Below are positions 8,052-16,558 of a DNA stretch of 44,816 bases, piece after piece. Made by a program: the position numbers and the translations under genes. This stretch comes from Porphyromonadaceae bacterium (GTDB taxonomy: Bacteria > Bacteroidota > Bacteroidia > Bacteroidales > CAMTPD01), in contig DLYT01000148.1 of assembly GCA_003447595.1 (NCBI GenBank), forward strand, positions 40,028 through 84,843, in the 5' to 3' direction. The notes beneath the pieces are model-generated. The model did no database searches, was not told where the DNA came from, and saw only the letters and a program-made list of their open reading frames with translations. The stretch's first letter is position 1; every line of letters begins with the position of its first letter.

Positions 8052-8903
8052 ATGTTACGAATCGCAGTACAGGCCAAAGGCCGTTTATATGAAGAGACAA
8101 TGAAGTTGCTAGAAGAAGCAGGAGTAAAATGGAACAGCTCGAAGAGAACACTCCTTCTTTCATCAAGCACATTTCCGGCAGAGATACTATTTCTTCGCGA
8201 CGACGATATACCTCAATCTGTAGCTTATGGTGTTGCCGATGTAGGTATCGTGGGAGAAAACGAAGTGGCAGAAAAGGCACAAAATGTGGAAGTAATCAAG
8301 CGTCTTGGTTTTAGTAAGTGTCGTTTGTCGCTAGCTATTCCTAAAGAAGTAGACTATAAAGGGCTCGATTGGTTTCAAAACAAAACGATTGCAACCTCTT
8401 ATCCGGGCATTTTGTCTGCGTTTCTTGCCAAGAACAACATCAAAGCAGAGATGCACGAGATCAGCGGTTCGGTAGAAGTGGCTCCGGGTATTGGCTTGGC
8501 CGACGCAATCTTTGATATCGTAAGTTCGGGCAGTACGCTTGTAAGCAATCACCTGAAAGAAGTAGAAGTGGTGATGAAGTCAGAGGCTTTGATCATTGGC
8601 AACAATAAACTAACCGACGACAAACGTGCCATCTTGAATGAATTGATGTTTAGAATCGACTCGATCCAAGCGGCCGAAGGAAAGAAATACATCATGATGA
8701 ACGCGCCAACTGCCAAACTTGACGAAATTAGTCGTATTTTGCCGGGAATGAAAAGTCCTACACTTACACACCTTGCTACAGAAGGATGGTGCTCATTGCA
8801 GGCAGTAATTGAAGAAAAACGTTTCTGGGAAATCATTGGGCAGCTTAAAGAACTGGGTGCTGAAGGTATCTTGGTAATGCCAATTGAAAAAATGATTCTT
8901 TAG
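8052..8903 (+). CDS. hisG: ATP phosphoribosyltransferase (long form)
   Basis: 283 residues, the long HisG type with its own C-terminal regulatory domain, which does not need HisZ. It condenses ATP and PRPP to phosphoribosyl-ATP, the first committed step of histidine synthesis, and this form is normally feedback-inhibited by histidine. Visible: N-terminal LRIAVQAKGRL, the periplasmic-binding-protein-like catalytic lobes with SGSVEVAPGIGLADAIFDIV (about 140-160, PRPP-binding region), and the ACT-like C-terminal part from about residue 210 (YIMMNAPTAKLDEI, GILVMPIEKMIL). First gene of hisGDCB and under control of the leader attenuator just upstream, giving both transcriptional and enzyme-level control. 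Confidence 0.97.
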   Translation: MLRIAVQAKGRLYEETMKLLEEAGVKWNSSKRTLLLSSSTFPAEILFLRDDDIPQSVAYGVADVGIVGENEVAEKAQNVEVIKRLGFSKCRLSLAIPKEVDYKGLDWFQNKTIATSYPGILSAFLAKNNIKAEMHEISGSVEVAPGIGLADAIFDIVSSGSTLVSNHLKEVEVVMKSEALIIGNNKLTDDKRAILNELMFRIDSIQAAEGKKYIMMNAPTAKLDEISRILPGMKSPTLTHLATEGWCSLQAVIEEKRFWEIIGQLKELGAEGILVMPIEKMIL

Positions 8904-8930
8904 TACACAACCTATACAATTCAGCTTATT

Positions 8931-10205
8931 ATGAAACGATATACAAGTCCGGTTAAGGAAGATTGGAGCGAGATCATAAAACGTCCGCTCCAAGATACAA
9001 CCACACTGTTTGATCTTGTTCAAAACATTTTGATCGATATCAAACTCAAAGGCGATAGTGCCGTGCAGGAATATTCGCAAAAGTTTGACGGAGTAGCGCC
9101 GACGAATGTCTTGGTTACAGACGATGAAATACGCGAAGCAAACCTCTTGGTTACGGATCAATTGAAGGATGCCATTTATGCAGCCAAAGCCAATATTGAA
9201 AAGTTTCACGCGGCACAACGCTTCGAAGAGATCAAAGTGCAAACATCACCGGGCGTAATCTGTTGGCAAAAAGCAGTGGCAATCGAGAAGGTTGGTTTAT
9301 ATATTCCGGGAGGATCGGCTCCGTTGTTTTCGACCGTGTTGATGCTTGCTGTGCCAGCAATGCTTGCCGGATGCAAAGAGATTGTATTGTGTACTCCGCC
9401 CAATAAAAAAGGAAAGATTCATCCTGCAATCTTGTTCGCCGCTACGGTAGCCGGTGTAGATAAAATCTATAAAATTGGCGGCGTACAAGCGATCGGAGCA
9501 ATGGCTTATGGTACGGCTACTGTTCCGAAGGTGTATAAAATCTTCGGGCCGGGCAATCAGTATGTAACAGCGGCCAAGCAATTGGTTAGCTTACATGGTA
9601 CGGCAATCGATATGCCGGCAGGCCCATCCGAAGTATTGGTCATCGCTGACGAAACGGCAAATCCTCAATTTGTAGCGGCCGATTTGTTATCGCAAGCCGA
9701 GCATGGTGGCGATAGTCAGTCGGTGCTTGTTGCAACATCTCAGCAGGTACTAGACAATGTGGCAAAAGCAATCGAAGAGCAGCTTGCCGTATTGCCTCGT
9801 ATGGAGATTGCAAAGAAGGCTTTGAAAGGAAGCTTTATGATTTCGTTTCCGACGAAAGAGGAGATTGTTGAGTTTACAAACTACTACGCTCCCGAACACC
9901 TTATTATTCAGACGAAAGATTATTATACCTATGCCGAACATATCGTGAATGCCGGATCTGTATTCCTAGGGGCGTTTACCCCCGAGAGTGCCGGCGATTA
10001 TGCTTCGGGTACGAATCATACATTACCAACCAACGGTACGGCGCGAGCTTACAGTGGTGTCAACCTTGATAGTTATGTGAAGAAAATTACGTTTCAGGAA
10101 ATAACGCAAGAGGGTTTGAATCACATCGGTCCTACCATTGAGTTGATGGCTCAGGAAGAACAGCTGGGCGCACACAAACACGCAGTAACCATAAGATTGA
10201 AATAA
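8931..10205 (+). CDS. hisD: histidinol dehydrogenase
   Basis: 424 residues, standard length. It catalyses the two NAD-dependent oxidations of L-histidinol to histidine, the last step of the pathway. Signatures: VGLYIPGGSAPLFSTVLM (about 122-140), the GPGNQYVTAAKQLV nucleotide-site region, AGPSEVLVIAD, the zinc/catalytic segment LLSQAEHGGDSQS (Gln and His ligands) and YAPEHLI with its catalytic Glu-His. It lies 27 bases after hisG and two bases before hisC, so it is in the same transcript. Confidence 0.97.
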   Translation: MKRYTSPVKEDWSEIIKRPLQDTTTLFDLVQNILIDIKLKGDSAVQEYSQKFDGVAPTNVLVTDDEIREANLLVTDQLKDAIYAAKANIEKFHAAQRFEEIKVQTSPGVICWQKAVAIEKVGLYIPGGSAPLFSTVLMLAVPAMLAGCKEIVLCTPPNKKGKIHPAILFAATVAGVDKIYKIGGVQAIGAMAYGTATVPKVYKIFGPGNQYVTAAKQLVSLHGTAIDMPAGPSEVLVIADETANPQFVAADLLSQAEHGGDSQSVLVATSQQVLDNVAKAIEEQLAVLPRMEIAKKALKGSFMISFPTKEEIVEFTNYYAPEHLIIQTKDYYTYAEHIVNAGSVFLGAFTPESAGDYASGTNHTLPTNGTARAYSGVNLDSYVKKITFQEITQEGLNHIGPTIELMAQEEQLGAHKHAVTIRLK

Positions 10206-10207
10206 CT

Positions 10208-11242
10208 ATGAATATTCTACAACTTGTACGAGCAAATATTCTTGCCCTTAAACCTTATTCGTCGGCAAGAAATGAGTATTGTGGCGATGCATCTATCTTT
10301 TTAGATGCGAACGAAAGTCCGAACAATGCACCTTATAACCGATACCCAGATCCTTTGCAGATTGAATTAAAAGAAAAAATTGCTCGCCTGAAAGGTGTAG
10401 ATAAGTCAAATATTCTGTTGGGAAATGGCAGCGACGAACCAATCGATTTGTTGATACGCGCTTTTTGTGAGCCGGGTATTGACAACATCGTGGCCATAGA
10501 TCCGTCGTACGGGATGTATGAAGTTGCGGCAAATATCAATAATGTAATGTATCGTAAAGTACTCTTGAACGACGATTTCGATATTGAGTCGGCAAAGATT
10601 CTTGCAGCAACAGATCGTCATACCAAACTGATTTTCCTTTGTTCGCCCAATAATCCTACCGGCAATAGTTTGAATGAAGAGGAAATTTTTAAAGTACTCG
10701 ATGCATTTGAAGGTATTGTTGTGGTGGATGAGGCTTATATAGATTTTTCCGAAAAGAATGGCTTCTTGAGTCTACTTGCAAACTATGAGAATTTGGTGGT
10801 GTTGCAAACGTTCTCGAAGGCATGGGCTAGTGCCGGAGTACGATTGGGTATGGCTTTTGCTTCCGAACAGCTGATTTCTATCTTGAACAAGATTAAGTAT
10901 CCTTACAATATCAATGCTCTTACGCAAGAATATGCCATGAAAATAACCGATTTCGAAGGTGTGGTATTGCAGTGGGTAGACGAGACAAGAGCAGAGCGTA
11001 AGCGTATTTCGGAAGAATTAGCAACCATGAAAGGTGTAAAACGCATATATCCTTCAGATGCAAACTTCTTATTGATACGAGTAGATGACGCAAATGATGT
11101 TTATGAAAAATTGGTAAACGAAGGTGTAATTGTTCGTAACAGAAATAATGTATCTTTGTGTAGTGGTTGTTTGCGGATCACAATTGGCTCAAAGCCTGAA
11201 AATGACGTGCTTTTAGATACACTTAAAGATATATTGGGATGA
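10208..11242 (+). CDS. hisC: histidinol-phosphate aminotransferase
   Basis: 344 residues, fold-type I PLP aminotransferase of the HisC group. It moves an amino group from glutamate to imidazole acetol phosphate. Visible: LDANESPNN near residue 32, NRYPDP, SPNNPTGN (146-153), VVVDEAYIDF (171-180) with the cofactor-contacting Asp, and TFSKAWASAGVRLG with the Schiff-base Lys204. It starts two bases after the hisD stop, and its TGA overlaps the hisB ATG, suggesting translational coupling. Confidence 0.96.
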   Translation: MNILQLVRANILALKPYSSARNEYCGDASIFLDANESPNNAPYNRYPDPLQIELKEKIARLKGVDKSNILLGNGSDEPIDLLIRAFCEPGIDNIVAIDPSYGMYEVAANINNVMYRKVLLNDDFDIESAKILAATDRHTKLIFLCSPNNPTGNSLNEEEIFKVLDAFEGIVVVDEAYIDFSEKNGFLSLLANYENLVVLQTFSKAWASAGVRLGMAFASEQLISILNKIKYPYNINALTQEYAMKITDFEGVVLQWVDETRAERKRISEELATMKGVKRIYPSDANFLLIRVDDANDVYEKLVNEGVIVRNRNNVSLCSGCLRITIGSKPENDVLLDTLKDILG

Positions 11243-12369
11243 AACAGTTGCTATTTATCGACAGAGATGGTACTATAATAACAGAACCGCCGGTCGACTT
11301 TCAGGTCGATAGCCTCGAGAAGTTGCAGTTTTATCCTAAAGCAATACGCAATCTTTATTTTATCTCACAGAAGTTACCCTACGAATTTGTGATGGTCACG
11401 AATCAAGACGGACTGGGAACGGCATCGTTTCCGGAAACAGATTTCTGGCCTGCACAAAACAAGATGCTTGAAACGCTGGCAGGAGAGGGGATTCGTTTTG
11501 CCGATATTCATATCGACAGATCACTCCCGGAGGAGAATTCTCCCAATAGAAAGCCGCGTACGGGTATGTTGACCCAATACTTTTCGGACGAATACGATTT
11601 GGCTCATTCGTATGTAATTGGTGATCGATTTACCGATGTAGAATTGGCTTATAATCTTGGATGCAAGGCAATTTGGCTTACAACGCCCAATTCTGAAAAA
11701 TATAAAATGCTCGAACAACGCAACCTTTTGTCCACTTGTGTGCTTATTACAGAAGACTGGGATAAAGTAAGCGAATTCCTATTTGCCGGTGAACGTAAAG
11801 CTTCGGTGCGTCGTACTACTTCCGAAACGGATATTTACGTAGAGATGGATCTCGATGGTACCGGAAAAAGCAACGTTTCTACGGGGATTGGTTTTTTTGA
11901 TCACATGCTTGATCAAATTGCGAAGCATGCCGGAATTAATCTTACGGTCAATGTAAAAGGAGACTTATACGTTGATGAACATCATACGATCGAAGATACC
12001 GGTATTGCCCTGGGAGAGGTTTTGTATAAAGCGTTGGGTAATAAGCGCGGAATTGAGCGTTATGGATATGTGCTACCAATGGACGAATGTTTGTGTACGG
12101 TAGCGCTAGACTTTGGCGGAAGGGCATGGCTTGTATGGGATGCTTCATTCAAACGAGAAAAGATCGGCGATATGCCTACTGAGATGTTTATGCATTTCTT
12201 TAAGTCATTTAGTGACGCGGCTAGAATGAATCTGTTTATTCGAGCCGAAGGAGAGAACGAACATCATAAGATCGAAGGTATTTTCAAAGCACTGGCCAGA
12301 GCAATTAAATCTGCAATCAAGCGTGATATTTTCAAGTATGAATTACCTAGTACAAAAGGAGTTTTATAA
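11239..12369 (+). CDS. hisB: bifunctional histidinol-phosphatase / imidazoleglycerol-phosphate dehydratase
   Basis: 376 residues, a fusion. Residues 1 to about 165 are a HAD-type phosphatase (FIDRDGTI at the N-terminus with the nucleophile and acid/base Asp, MVTNQDG, GDRFTDVELAYNLGCKAI), which removes phosphate from histidinol phosphate. Residues about 185-376 are the IGP dehydratase with its paired histidine motifs FFDHMLDQIAKHAG and DEHHTIEDTG, repeated later as MFMHFFKSF and ENEHHKIEGIFKA, which bind manganese. It overlaps hisC by four bases. The remaining pathway genes (hisH, hisA, hisF, hisI) are not in this window. Confidence 0.96.
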   Translation: MKQLLFIDRDGTIITEPPVDFQVDSLEKLQFYPKAIRNLYFISQKLPYEFVMVTNQDGLGTASFPETDFWPAQNKMLETLAGEGIRFADIHIDRSLPEENSPNRKPRTGMLTQYFSDEYDLAHSYVIGDRFTDVELAYNLGCKAIWLTTPNSEKYKMLEQRNLLSTCVLITEDWDKVSEFLFAGERKASVRRTTSETDIYVEMDLDGTGKSNVSTGIGFFDHMLDQIAKHAGINLTVNVKGDLYVDEHHTIEDTGIALGEVLYKALGNKRGIERYGYVLPMDECLCTVALDFGGRAWLVWDASFKREKIGDMPTEMFMHFFKSFSDAARMNLFIRAEGENEHHKIEGIFKALARAIKSAIKRDIFKYELPSTKGVL

Positions 12370-12375
12370 AAATCA

Positions 12376-12768
12376 ATGAAAAAAGCAGTCGTTTTATTAT
12401 TATCGATGGTATGCCTGATGAGCTGTAATGCTTTTATGGATACCGACGGAAAATTGGCCGGAAAGTGGCAATTAAGAAGTGTTGAGTCAGATCTTGTTTC
12501 TATACCAGTAGACACAGTATACTACAACTTTCAAAATGCATTGTTTATGTATCAGGTGCGCTTGCCCGATGGACAAATGCCGTTGTCATATGGCTATAAA
12601 ACTGTAGTCGGTGATGATGAATTACTGCTCGAATTACTTGATAAAAGCTTCGTAGATACATATACCAATTGGGGAGATACTGCTAAGGTTTTTACAATTA
12701 AAAAATTAGACTCGAAGCAGTTGGTTCTCGAAAGTGAGAAAATTATTTATAACTTTCGTAAGTTTTGA
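12376..12768 (+). CDS. small lipoprotein with lipocalin-like domain, function unknown
   Basis: 130 residues. The N-terminus is a lipoprotein signal ending in LMSC with Cys17. The mature part begins DTDGKLAGKWQLRSVES, the kind of opening seen in lipocalin-like beta-barrel lipoproteins of Bacteroidota, and the rest alternates short beta strands. It begins only six bases after the hisB stop with no terminator between, so it is probably expressed with the histidine genes. No link with histidine metabolism is evident from the sequence; the gene may simply be carried by read-through. Confidence 0.8.
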   Translation: MKKAVVLLLSMVCLMSCNAFMDTDGKLAGKWQLRSVESDLVSIPVDTVYYNFQNALFMYQVRLPDGQMPLSYGYKTVVGDDELLLELLDKSFVDTYTNWGDTAKVFTIKKLDSKQLVLESEKIIYNFRKF

Positions 12769-12778
12769 TAATTAATCA

Positions 12779-12808
12779 TTTGCAGCATTTAATTTATTTA
12801 TATATTTG
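12779..12808 (+). promoter_or_regulatory. Bacteroides-type promoter of the SPOR lipoprotein gene
   Basis: TTTG at 12779-12782 and TATATTTG at 12801-12808, spaced by 18 bases. Transcription from about 12815 would leave a leader near 59 bases before the ATG at 12874. Confidence 0.65.
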
Positions 12809-12873
12809 CATTCATTAATAAAGGTAGACTCTGCAAGGAGTTTACAGAAGTCAATACACTAAATAGCATACAA

Positions 12874-13344
12874 ATGAATAAGATTTGGTTATTTGGAGCA
12901 GCAATGTGTTTAGTACTCGGCATGGGCTCATGTAAGCCAAAACAAAGTGCTTACAAAGCGGCTTACGAGAAAGCTAAGGAAAAAGAAGTTGAAGAAATGA
13001 TTGAAGTGGAAGAGGTTGAAGAAGAGCCAGTAGTAGTGGCTAAACCTAAAACTTCAAATGCAACTGTGCAAAAAGAAAAAGTAACTCCTGTATTTGGAGA
13101 AGAACTTAAACAATTTAGCGTAGTTGTAGGTAGCTTTATGAACAAAACAAATGCATTGTCGTTAAAACAACGCATGGAAGATGCAGGCTACAACGTAGTA
13201 ATCGCACAAAACGAGAAAGGTATGTATCGTGTTATTGTTGCTACTTTCGACAACAAGGCTGATGCTGCTGAAGCTCGTGATCAAGTCAAACGTAAATTTG
13301 CTCCCAACTTCAACGATGCTTGGATTCTTGAGAGACAATACTAA
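12874..13344 (+). CDS. SPOR-domain lipoprotein
   Basis: 156 residues. The lipobox is GMGSC with Cys20. A very acidic, Glu/Val-rich linker (about 36-60) leads to a C-terminal SPOR domain at about 80-153, beginning FSVVVGSFMNKTNALSLKQR and showing the beta-alpha-beta pattern of that domain (YNVVIAQNEKGMYRVIVATF). SPOR domains bind peptidoglycan strands stripped of stem peptides and are often found at division sites, so the protein likely joins the outer membrane or periplasm to septal cell wall. It has its own promoter and terminator and stands next to the cell-wall gene murB. Confidence 0.88.
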   Translation: MNKIWLFGAAMCLVLGMGSCKPKQSAYKAAYEKAKEKEVEEMIEVEEVEEEPVVVAKPKTSNATVQKEKVTPVFGEELKQFSVVVGSFMNKTNALSLKQRMEDAGYNVVIAQNEKGMYRVIVATFDNKADAAEARDQVKRKFAPNFNDAWILERQY

Positions 13345-13371
13345 TTTATTGTAGCGCGAAAGATACTACCG

Positions 13372-13406
13372 GAGGGTATTCTGTTTAAAACGGAATATCC
13401 TCTTTT
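13372..13406 (+). terminator. intrinsic terminator after the SPOR lipoprotein gene
   Basis: GAGGGTATTCTG (from 13372) pairs with CGGAATATCCTC (13391-13402) with a few G-U pairs and an AT-rich loop, followed by TTTT. It lies 27 bases after the stop codon and 28 bases before murB. Confidence 0.8.
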
Positions 13407-13433
13407 GTGTTTTAAGAAGAAAGATTTATAACA

Positions 13434-14447
13434 ATGAGAATAGAAGAAAACTTTTCACTAATAAATTACAATACTTTCGGGCTTGATGTTTCGGCTGCGT
13501 GGTTTGTAGAGTACACAACCGAAGAGGAGTTGATGAGGATCCTGAATGATGAATTCTTTATTGAGCAAACTAAACTGCACATAGGGAAAGGTAGCAATCT
13601 TCTTTTTCTCGATAATTATGAAGGTATTATACTTCACTCGGCCATAGCGGGGATTGAAGTGAAAGCGGAGACTGATACAGATGTAACGCTTCGTGTTGGT
13701 GCCGGTGTTGATTGGGATGACCTGGTAGCGTATGCAGTAGAACATAACTGGTGGGGAATCGAAAACCTGTCTCTTATTCCCGGAGAAACCGGTTCGGCTG
13801 CTTTGCAAAACATTGGTGCATACGGCTGTGAAGTCAAAGATGTAATTGTAGAGGTTGAGGCGTTATCGACCAAAGATAAACAAAAGCATATCTTTTCGAA
13901 TGAGGCTTGTGATTATGCCTATCGCTCGAGCAAGTTTAAAAAAGAAGAGCAAGGTAAATACATCATTACGTACGTAACAATCAAACTAAGCAAGGTTGCA
14001 CATCCGCAATTGGGCTATGGAGCACTGGAACGTACCATGCAGACTTACGATGGTATTACCTTGGCAAATATAAGAGATGCCGTGATCTCGATTAGAAATA
14101 GTAAGCTTCCCGATCCGAAGGTACAGGGGAATGCCGGTAGCTTTTTTATGAATCCTACGGTAGATAAAGCGAAATTCCTTAAATTACAAGCGCAGTATCC
14201 AGAAATGCCTTACTACGAGGTTTCGGACGATCGCTATAAGATTCCTGCTGCATGGCTTATCGATACCTGCGAATTGAAAGGTGTACGTATCGGAAATGCG
14301 GCTGTACACATTGATCAGCCATTGGTGTTGATAAATCTTGGTGGTGCTACCGGTACAGAAATAGCTTTGCTTGCTGAGGCGGTACGATCTACCGTGAATG
14401 AAAAGTTTGAGATTATGCTCGAACCGGAAGTGAACTACATCGGGTAA
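13434..14447 (+). CDS. murB: UDP-N-acetylenolpyruvoylglucosamine reductase
   Basis: 337 residues, close to the type I enzyme length. It reduces UDP-GlcNAc-enolpyruvate to UDP-MurNAc with NADPH and FAD, an early cytoplasmic step of peptidoglycan synthesis. Visible: N-terminal SLINYNTFGLDV, the FAD-binding segment HIGKGSNLLFLD (about 47-58), ENLSLIPGETGSAALQNIGAYG (about 101-122), QGNAGSFFMNPTV with the catalytic Ser, and the C-terminal LEPEVNYIG with the catalytic Glu. The 71-base gap to the following hydrolase contains no clear terminator, so the two may be co-transcribed. Confidence 0.97.
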   Translation: MRIEENFSLINYNTFGLDVSAAWFVEYTTEEELMRILNDEFFIEQTKLHIGKGSNLLFLDNYEGIILHSAIAGIEVKAETDTDVTLRVGAGVDWDDLVAYAVEHNWWGIENLSLIPGETGSAALQNIGAYGCEVKDVIVEVEALSTKDKQKHIFSNEACDYAYRSSKFKKEEQGKYIITYVTIKLSKVAHPQLGYGALERTMQTYDGITLANIRDAVISIRNSKLPDPKVQGNAGSFFMNPTVDKAKFLKLQAQYPEMPYYEVSDDRYKIPAAWLIDTCELKGVRIGNAAVHIDQPLVLINLGGATGTEIALLAEAVRSTVNEKFEIMLEPEVNYIG

Positions 14448-14518
14448 GGACAGGTTTGATGGTGCTTCAAGGCTTGCTGCTCGTCATATACGGTTAATTA
14501 GAATGCTAGAATAGGATT

Positions 14519-15277
14519 ATGAAAATAACATTTTTAGGAACAGGTACCTCAACCGGTAATCCTGAGATAGGGTGTTGCTGTGAAGTGTGTACTTCGACCG
14601 ATCGTAAAGATCATCGTTTGCGTGCTTCGGTACTTCTGGAAACAGCTCTAGGCTCACGTATCTTGATTGATTGTGGACCCGACTTTCGTTTTCAGATGTT
14701 GCGTTCGCAAACATTCGATCTCAATGCAGTACTTCTTACGCATGAGCATTATGATCATGTAGGAGGGTTAGACGATTTGAGACCGTTTAGTAAAGATAGG
14801 GCTATACCGGTGTATGCCGAAAGATATGTGACAGAGGAATTGCATAAACGGATGCCTTATGCTTTTGTCGAACACAAGTATCCGGGAATTCCTCGTCTCG
14901 ATTTGTTGCCGCAAGCATTGCAGCCTTTTAACGTAGAAGATGTTTGTGTTACGCCGATACGACTGATGCATCATAAGTTGCCTATATTCGGATATCGAAT
15001 TGGGGACTTTGCTTATCTGACCGACCTTAAAACGATTCCCGATTCGGAATATGAAAAGTTGGAAGGTCTCGATGTGTTGGTGATTAATGCCCTGCGCATG
15101 CAAGAGCATATCTCTCACCAATCCATTAATCAGGCTTTATCGCAGATTGAACGAATAGCACCTAAGCGAGCTTACCTTACACACATGAGTCATCATTTTG
15201 GGTTGCATGAGGAGATGCAGAAACAAATGCCAGCTAATGTGTATATAGCTTATGATACTTTACAATTAGATATTTAA
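14519..15277 (+). CDS. metallo-beta-lactamase-fold hydrolase (PhnP/RNase Z-like)
   Basis: 252 residues. The metal-binding motif HEHYDH lies near residues 80-85 in LLTHEHYDHVGGLDDLRPF, preceded by ILIDCGPDFRFQML with the upstream Asp; further His ligands lie in MHHKLPIFGYRIG and in the C-terminal LTHMSHHFGLHEE. An N-terminal Cys cluster (GCCCEVC, about 18-24) resembles the zinc-binding insert seen in PhnP-like phosphodiesterases. Similar proteins cleave cyclic phosphates or phosphodiesters; the substrate here is unknown. The ATG fits the start of the beta strand MKITFLGTGTSTGNP, which is usual for this family. Confidence 0.9.
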   Translation: MKITFLGTGTSTGNPEIGCCCEVCTSTDRKDHRLRASVLLETALGSRILIDCGPDFRFQMLRSQTFDLNAVLLTHEHYDHVGGLDDLRPFSKDRAIPVYAERYVTEELHKRMPYAFVEHKYPGIPRLDLLPQALQPFNVEDVCVTPIRLMHHKLPIFGYRIGDFAYLTDLKTIPDSEYEKLEGLDVLVINALRMQEHISHQSINQALSQIERIAPKRAYLTHMSHHFGLHEEMQKQMPANVYIAYDTLQLDI

Positions 15278-15278
15278 T

Positions 15279-15316
15279 AAAAAAGGGAAGGTTCTCAACG
15301 AATCTTCCCTTTTTTT
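15279..15316. terminator. bidirectional intrinsic terminator
   Basis: AAAAAGGGAAG (to 15290) pairs with CTTCCCTTTTT (from 15304). T-runs follow on both strands, so it can end the hydrolase transcript on plus and the PepSY/two-component transcript on minus. Confidence 0.85.
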
Positions 15317-15451
15317 GAAACCATTTTAATAAGTAAGATCTAGTCTTGGCGTTGGTTTCTTTAGTGTTTCTAAATCCAATAGAATAAAAGCAGTAAGTTT
15401 GATTGTTGACCTATATCAACAATGATATATAGAGGTTTTAAGGTGTGTATG

Positions 15452-15979
15452 CTAGGCAGTATAATGCTTAACATCAAAGTTTGTCGTGGCAATTATATCT
15501 AAATCCGGTGTTTCCTCCGGATGTTGTTCGTTATAATTGATCACTTTCTCAAGAACTCCTTCATTGGTGTATACTAAATACAAATAATGAGGATGTCCTT
15601 GAATTTCTTTTTCTACTTCAATACAGAATTTTGTATGAAGGTTGTGATATCTGACCATCTCTATATCTTCGATATGCCAGTATTTATATTTGCTGTTGTT
15701 CATGTTTTGTAAAACGGGCTGAGGTAATGAGTCGGTTGTTATTTCTATTTGAGTCATATACCAATATCCCTTTTTATCGAACCAAGCTTCTGTTTCCCTG
15801 TGATTTATTTTGAAGTTGGCAACAAAATAACTTCCTTCTTTGTCCCAATCAACATATTCTACCTCAGGATACATTGCCTTGAATGTGTCAAGTACTCTCT
15901 TTCCCGGTTTTGATTCAGAAATACATGACGTAATGAGAAACAAACTTGAGAGTGTAAGAAATATGTAAAATACTTTCAT
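15452..15979 (-). CDS. PepSY-like lipoprotein
   Basis: 175 residues. The N-terminus is a lipoprotein signal with LITSC (Cys19). The mature protein has two repeats of the PepSY-like type common in Bacteroidota: FKAMYPEVEYVDWDKEGSYF (about 35-54) with FKINHRETEAWFDKKGYW, and a second unit around SKYKYWHIEDIEMVRYH to about 130. The pattern 'xxPxAxxxxWxxexxyyxaxF' is diagnostic of these small periplasmic or surface proteins; their function is not known, though PepSY relatives inhibit proteases. It lies downstream of a second PepSY-like gene and a kinase/regulator pair, all on minus, and is a likely target of that system. Confidence 0.8.
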   Translation of the reverse strand: MKVFYIFLTLSSLFLITSCISESKPGKRVLDTFKAMYPEVEYVDWDKEGSYFVANFKINHRETEAWFDKKGYWYMTQIEITTDSLPQPVLQNMNNSKYKYWHIEDIEMVRYHNLHTKFCIEVEKEIQGHPHYLYLVYTNEGVLEKVINYNEQHPEETPDLDIIATTNFDVKHYTA

Positions 15980-16030
15980 AGTGATGGTCTTTCAAACCAG
16001 TGGTTTTGTTTACAATATAAGATCTGTTTT

Positions 16031-16447
16031 CTACAACTCAACTTCAATAAATCGATAGGATGAATCGAAGTCTAGTAGGATTCCGTCGGTAAGTTTTACC
16101 TCATAGCCCCAATTGAATTTACCAATGGAAACGATCTGAAGTGAAGGAAAGTTTTTGTCAGAATATGTTGCAATAGGGTTTGGAATTACTCGCTTTGGAA
16201 GGGCTTTGGTGCCTCCATCGATTTCGACCATAGTGCCATCTTTATCAAAGGCTATTGAGAATCCGTTTGTAAGAATGACGTCGTAAGTTTTAATTCCCCA
16301 AAATCCGCGAGTCGTACTTACATGTGCAATGTCGGAATGAGGAAAATTCTTTTCAATATAGTTTTGAGCTAATGAAGGAATGGTCACAGCAAAAGTGCTT
16401 TGCATGATCAATGCGCTTCCCATTGTTAGTAATACCTTGCTTTTCAT
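16031..16447 (-). CDS. PepSY-like exported protein
   Basis: 138 residues with an N-terminal signal peptide (MKSKVLLTMGSALIMQSTFA). It holds two PepSY-like units: NYIEKNFPHSDIAHVSTTRG with YDVILTNGFSIAFDKDGTMVEIDGG, and YSDKNFPSLQIVSIGKFNWG with YEVKLTDGILLDFDSSYRFIEV. No lipobox. It lies between the kinase gene and the PepSY-like lipoprotein gene on the same strand. On the minus strand a TAAATTTG box at 16531-16524 could be a promoter for it, without a convincing -33 partner. Confidence 0.8.
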   Translation of the reverse strand: MKSKVLLTMGSALIMQSTFAVTIPSLAQNYIEKNFPHSDIAHVSTTRGFWGIKTYDVILTNGFSIAFDKDGTMVEIDGGTKALPKRVIPNPIATYSDKNFPSLQIVSIGKFNWGYEVKLTDGILLDFDSSYRFIEVEL

Positions 16448-16558
16448 AACTCTGTTGTTTTAATACATTGCAAAGGTGAGACCACAATTGGGAATAAAAT
16501 GGGAAAAATGAACAGAAATACTACAAATTTAAATCTTTAACGTTGTTTTAGAATTGGG

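Noticed and set aside
7903..8280. 125-codon minus-strand frame across the his leader and hisG start
   Set aside because: It overlaps the leader peptide, terminator and hisG on the opposite strand and has no recognisable domain.
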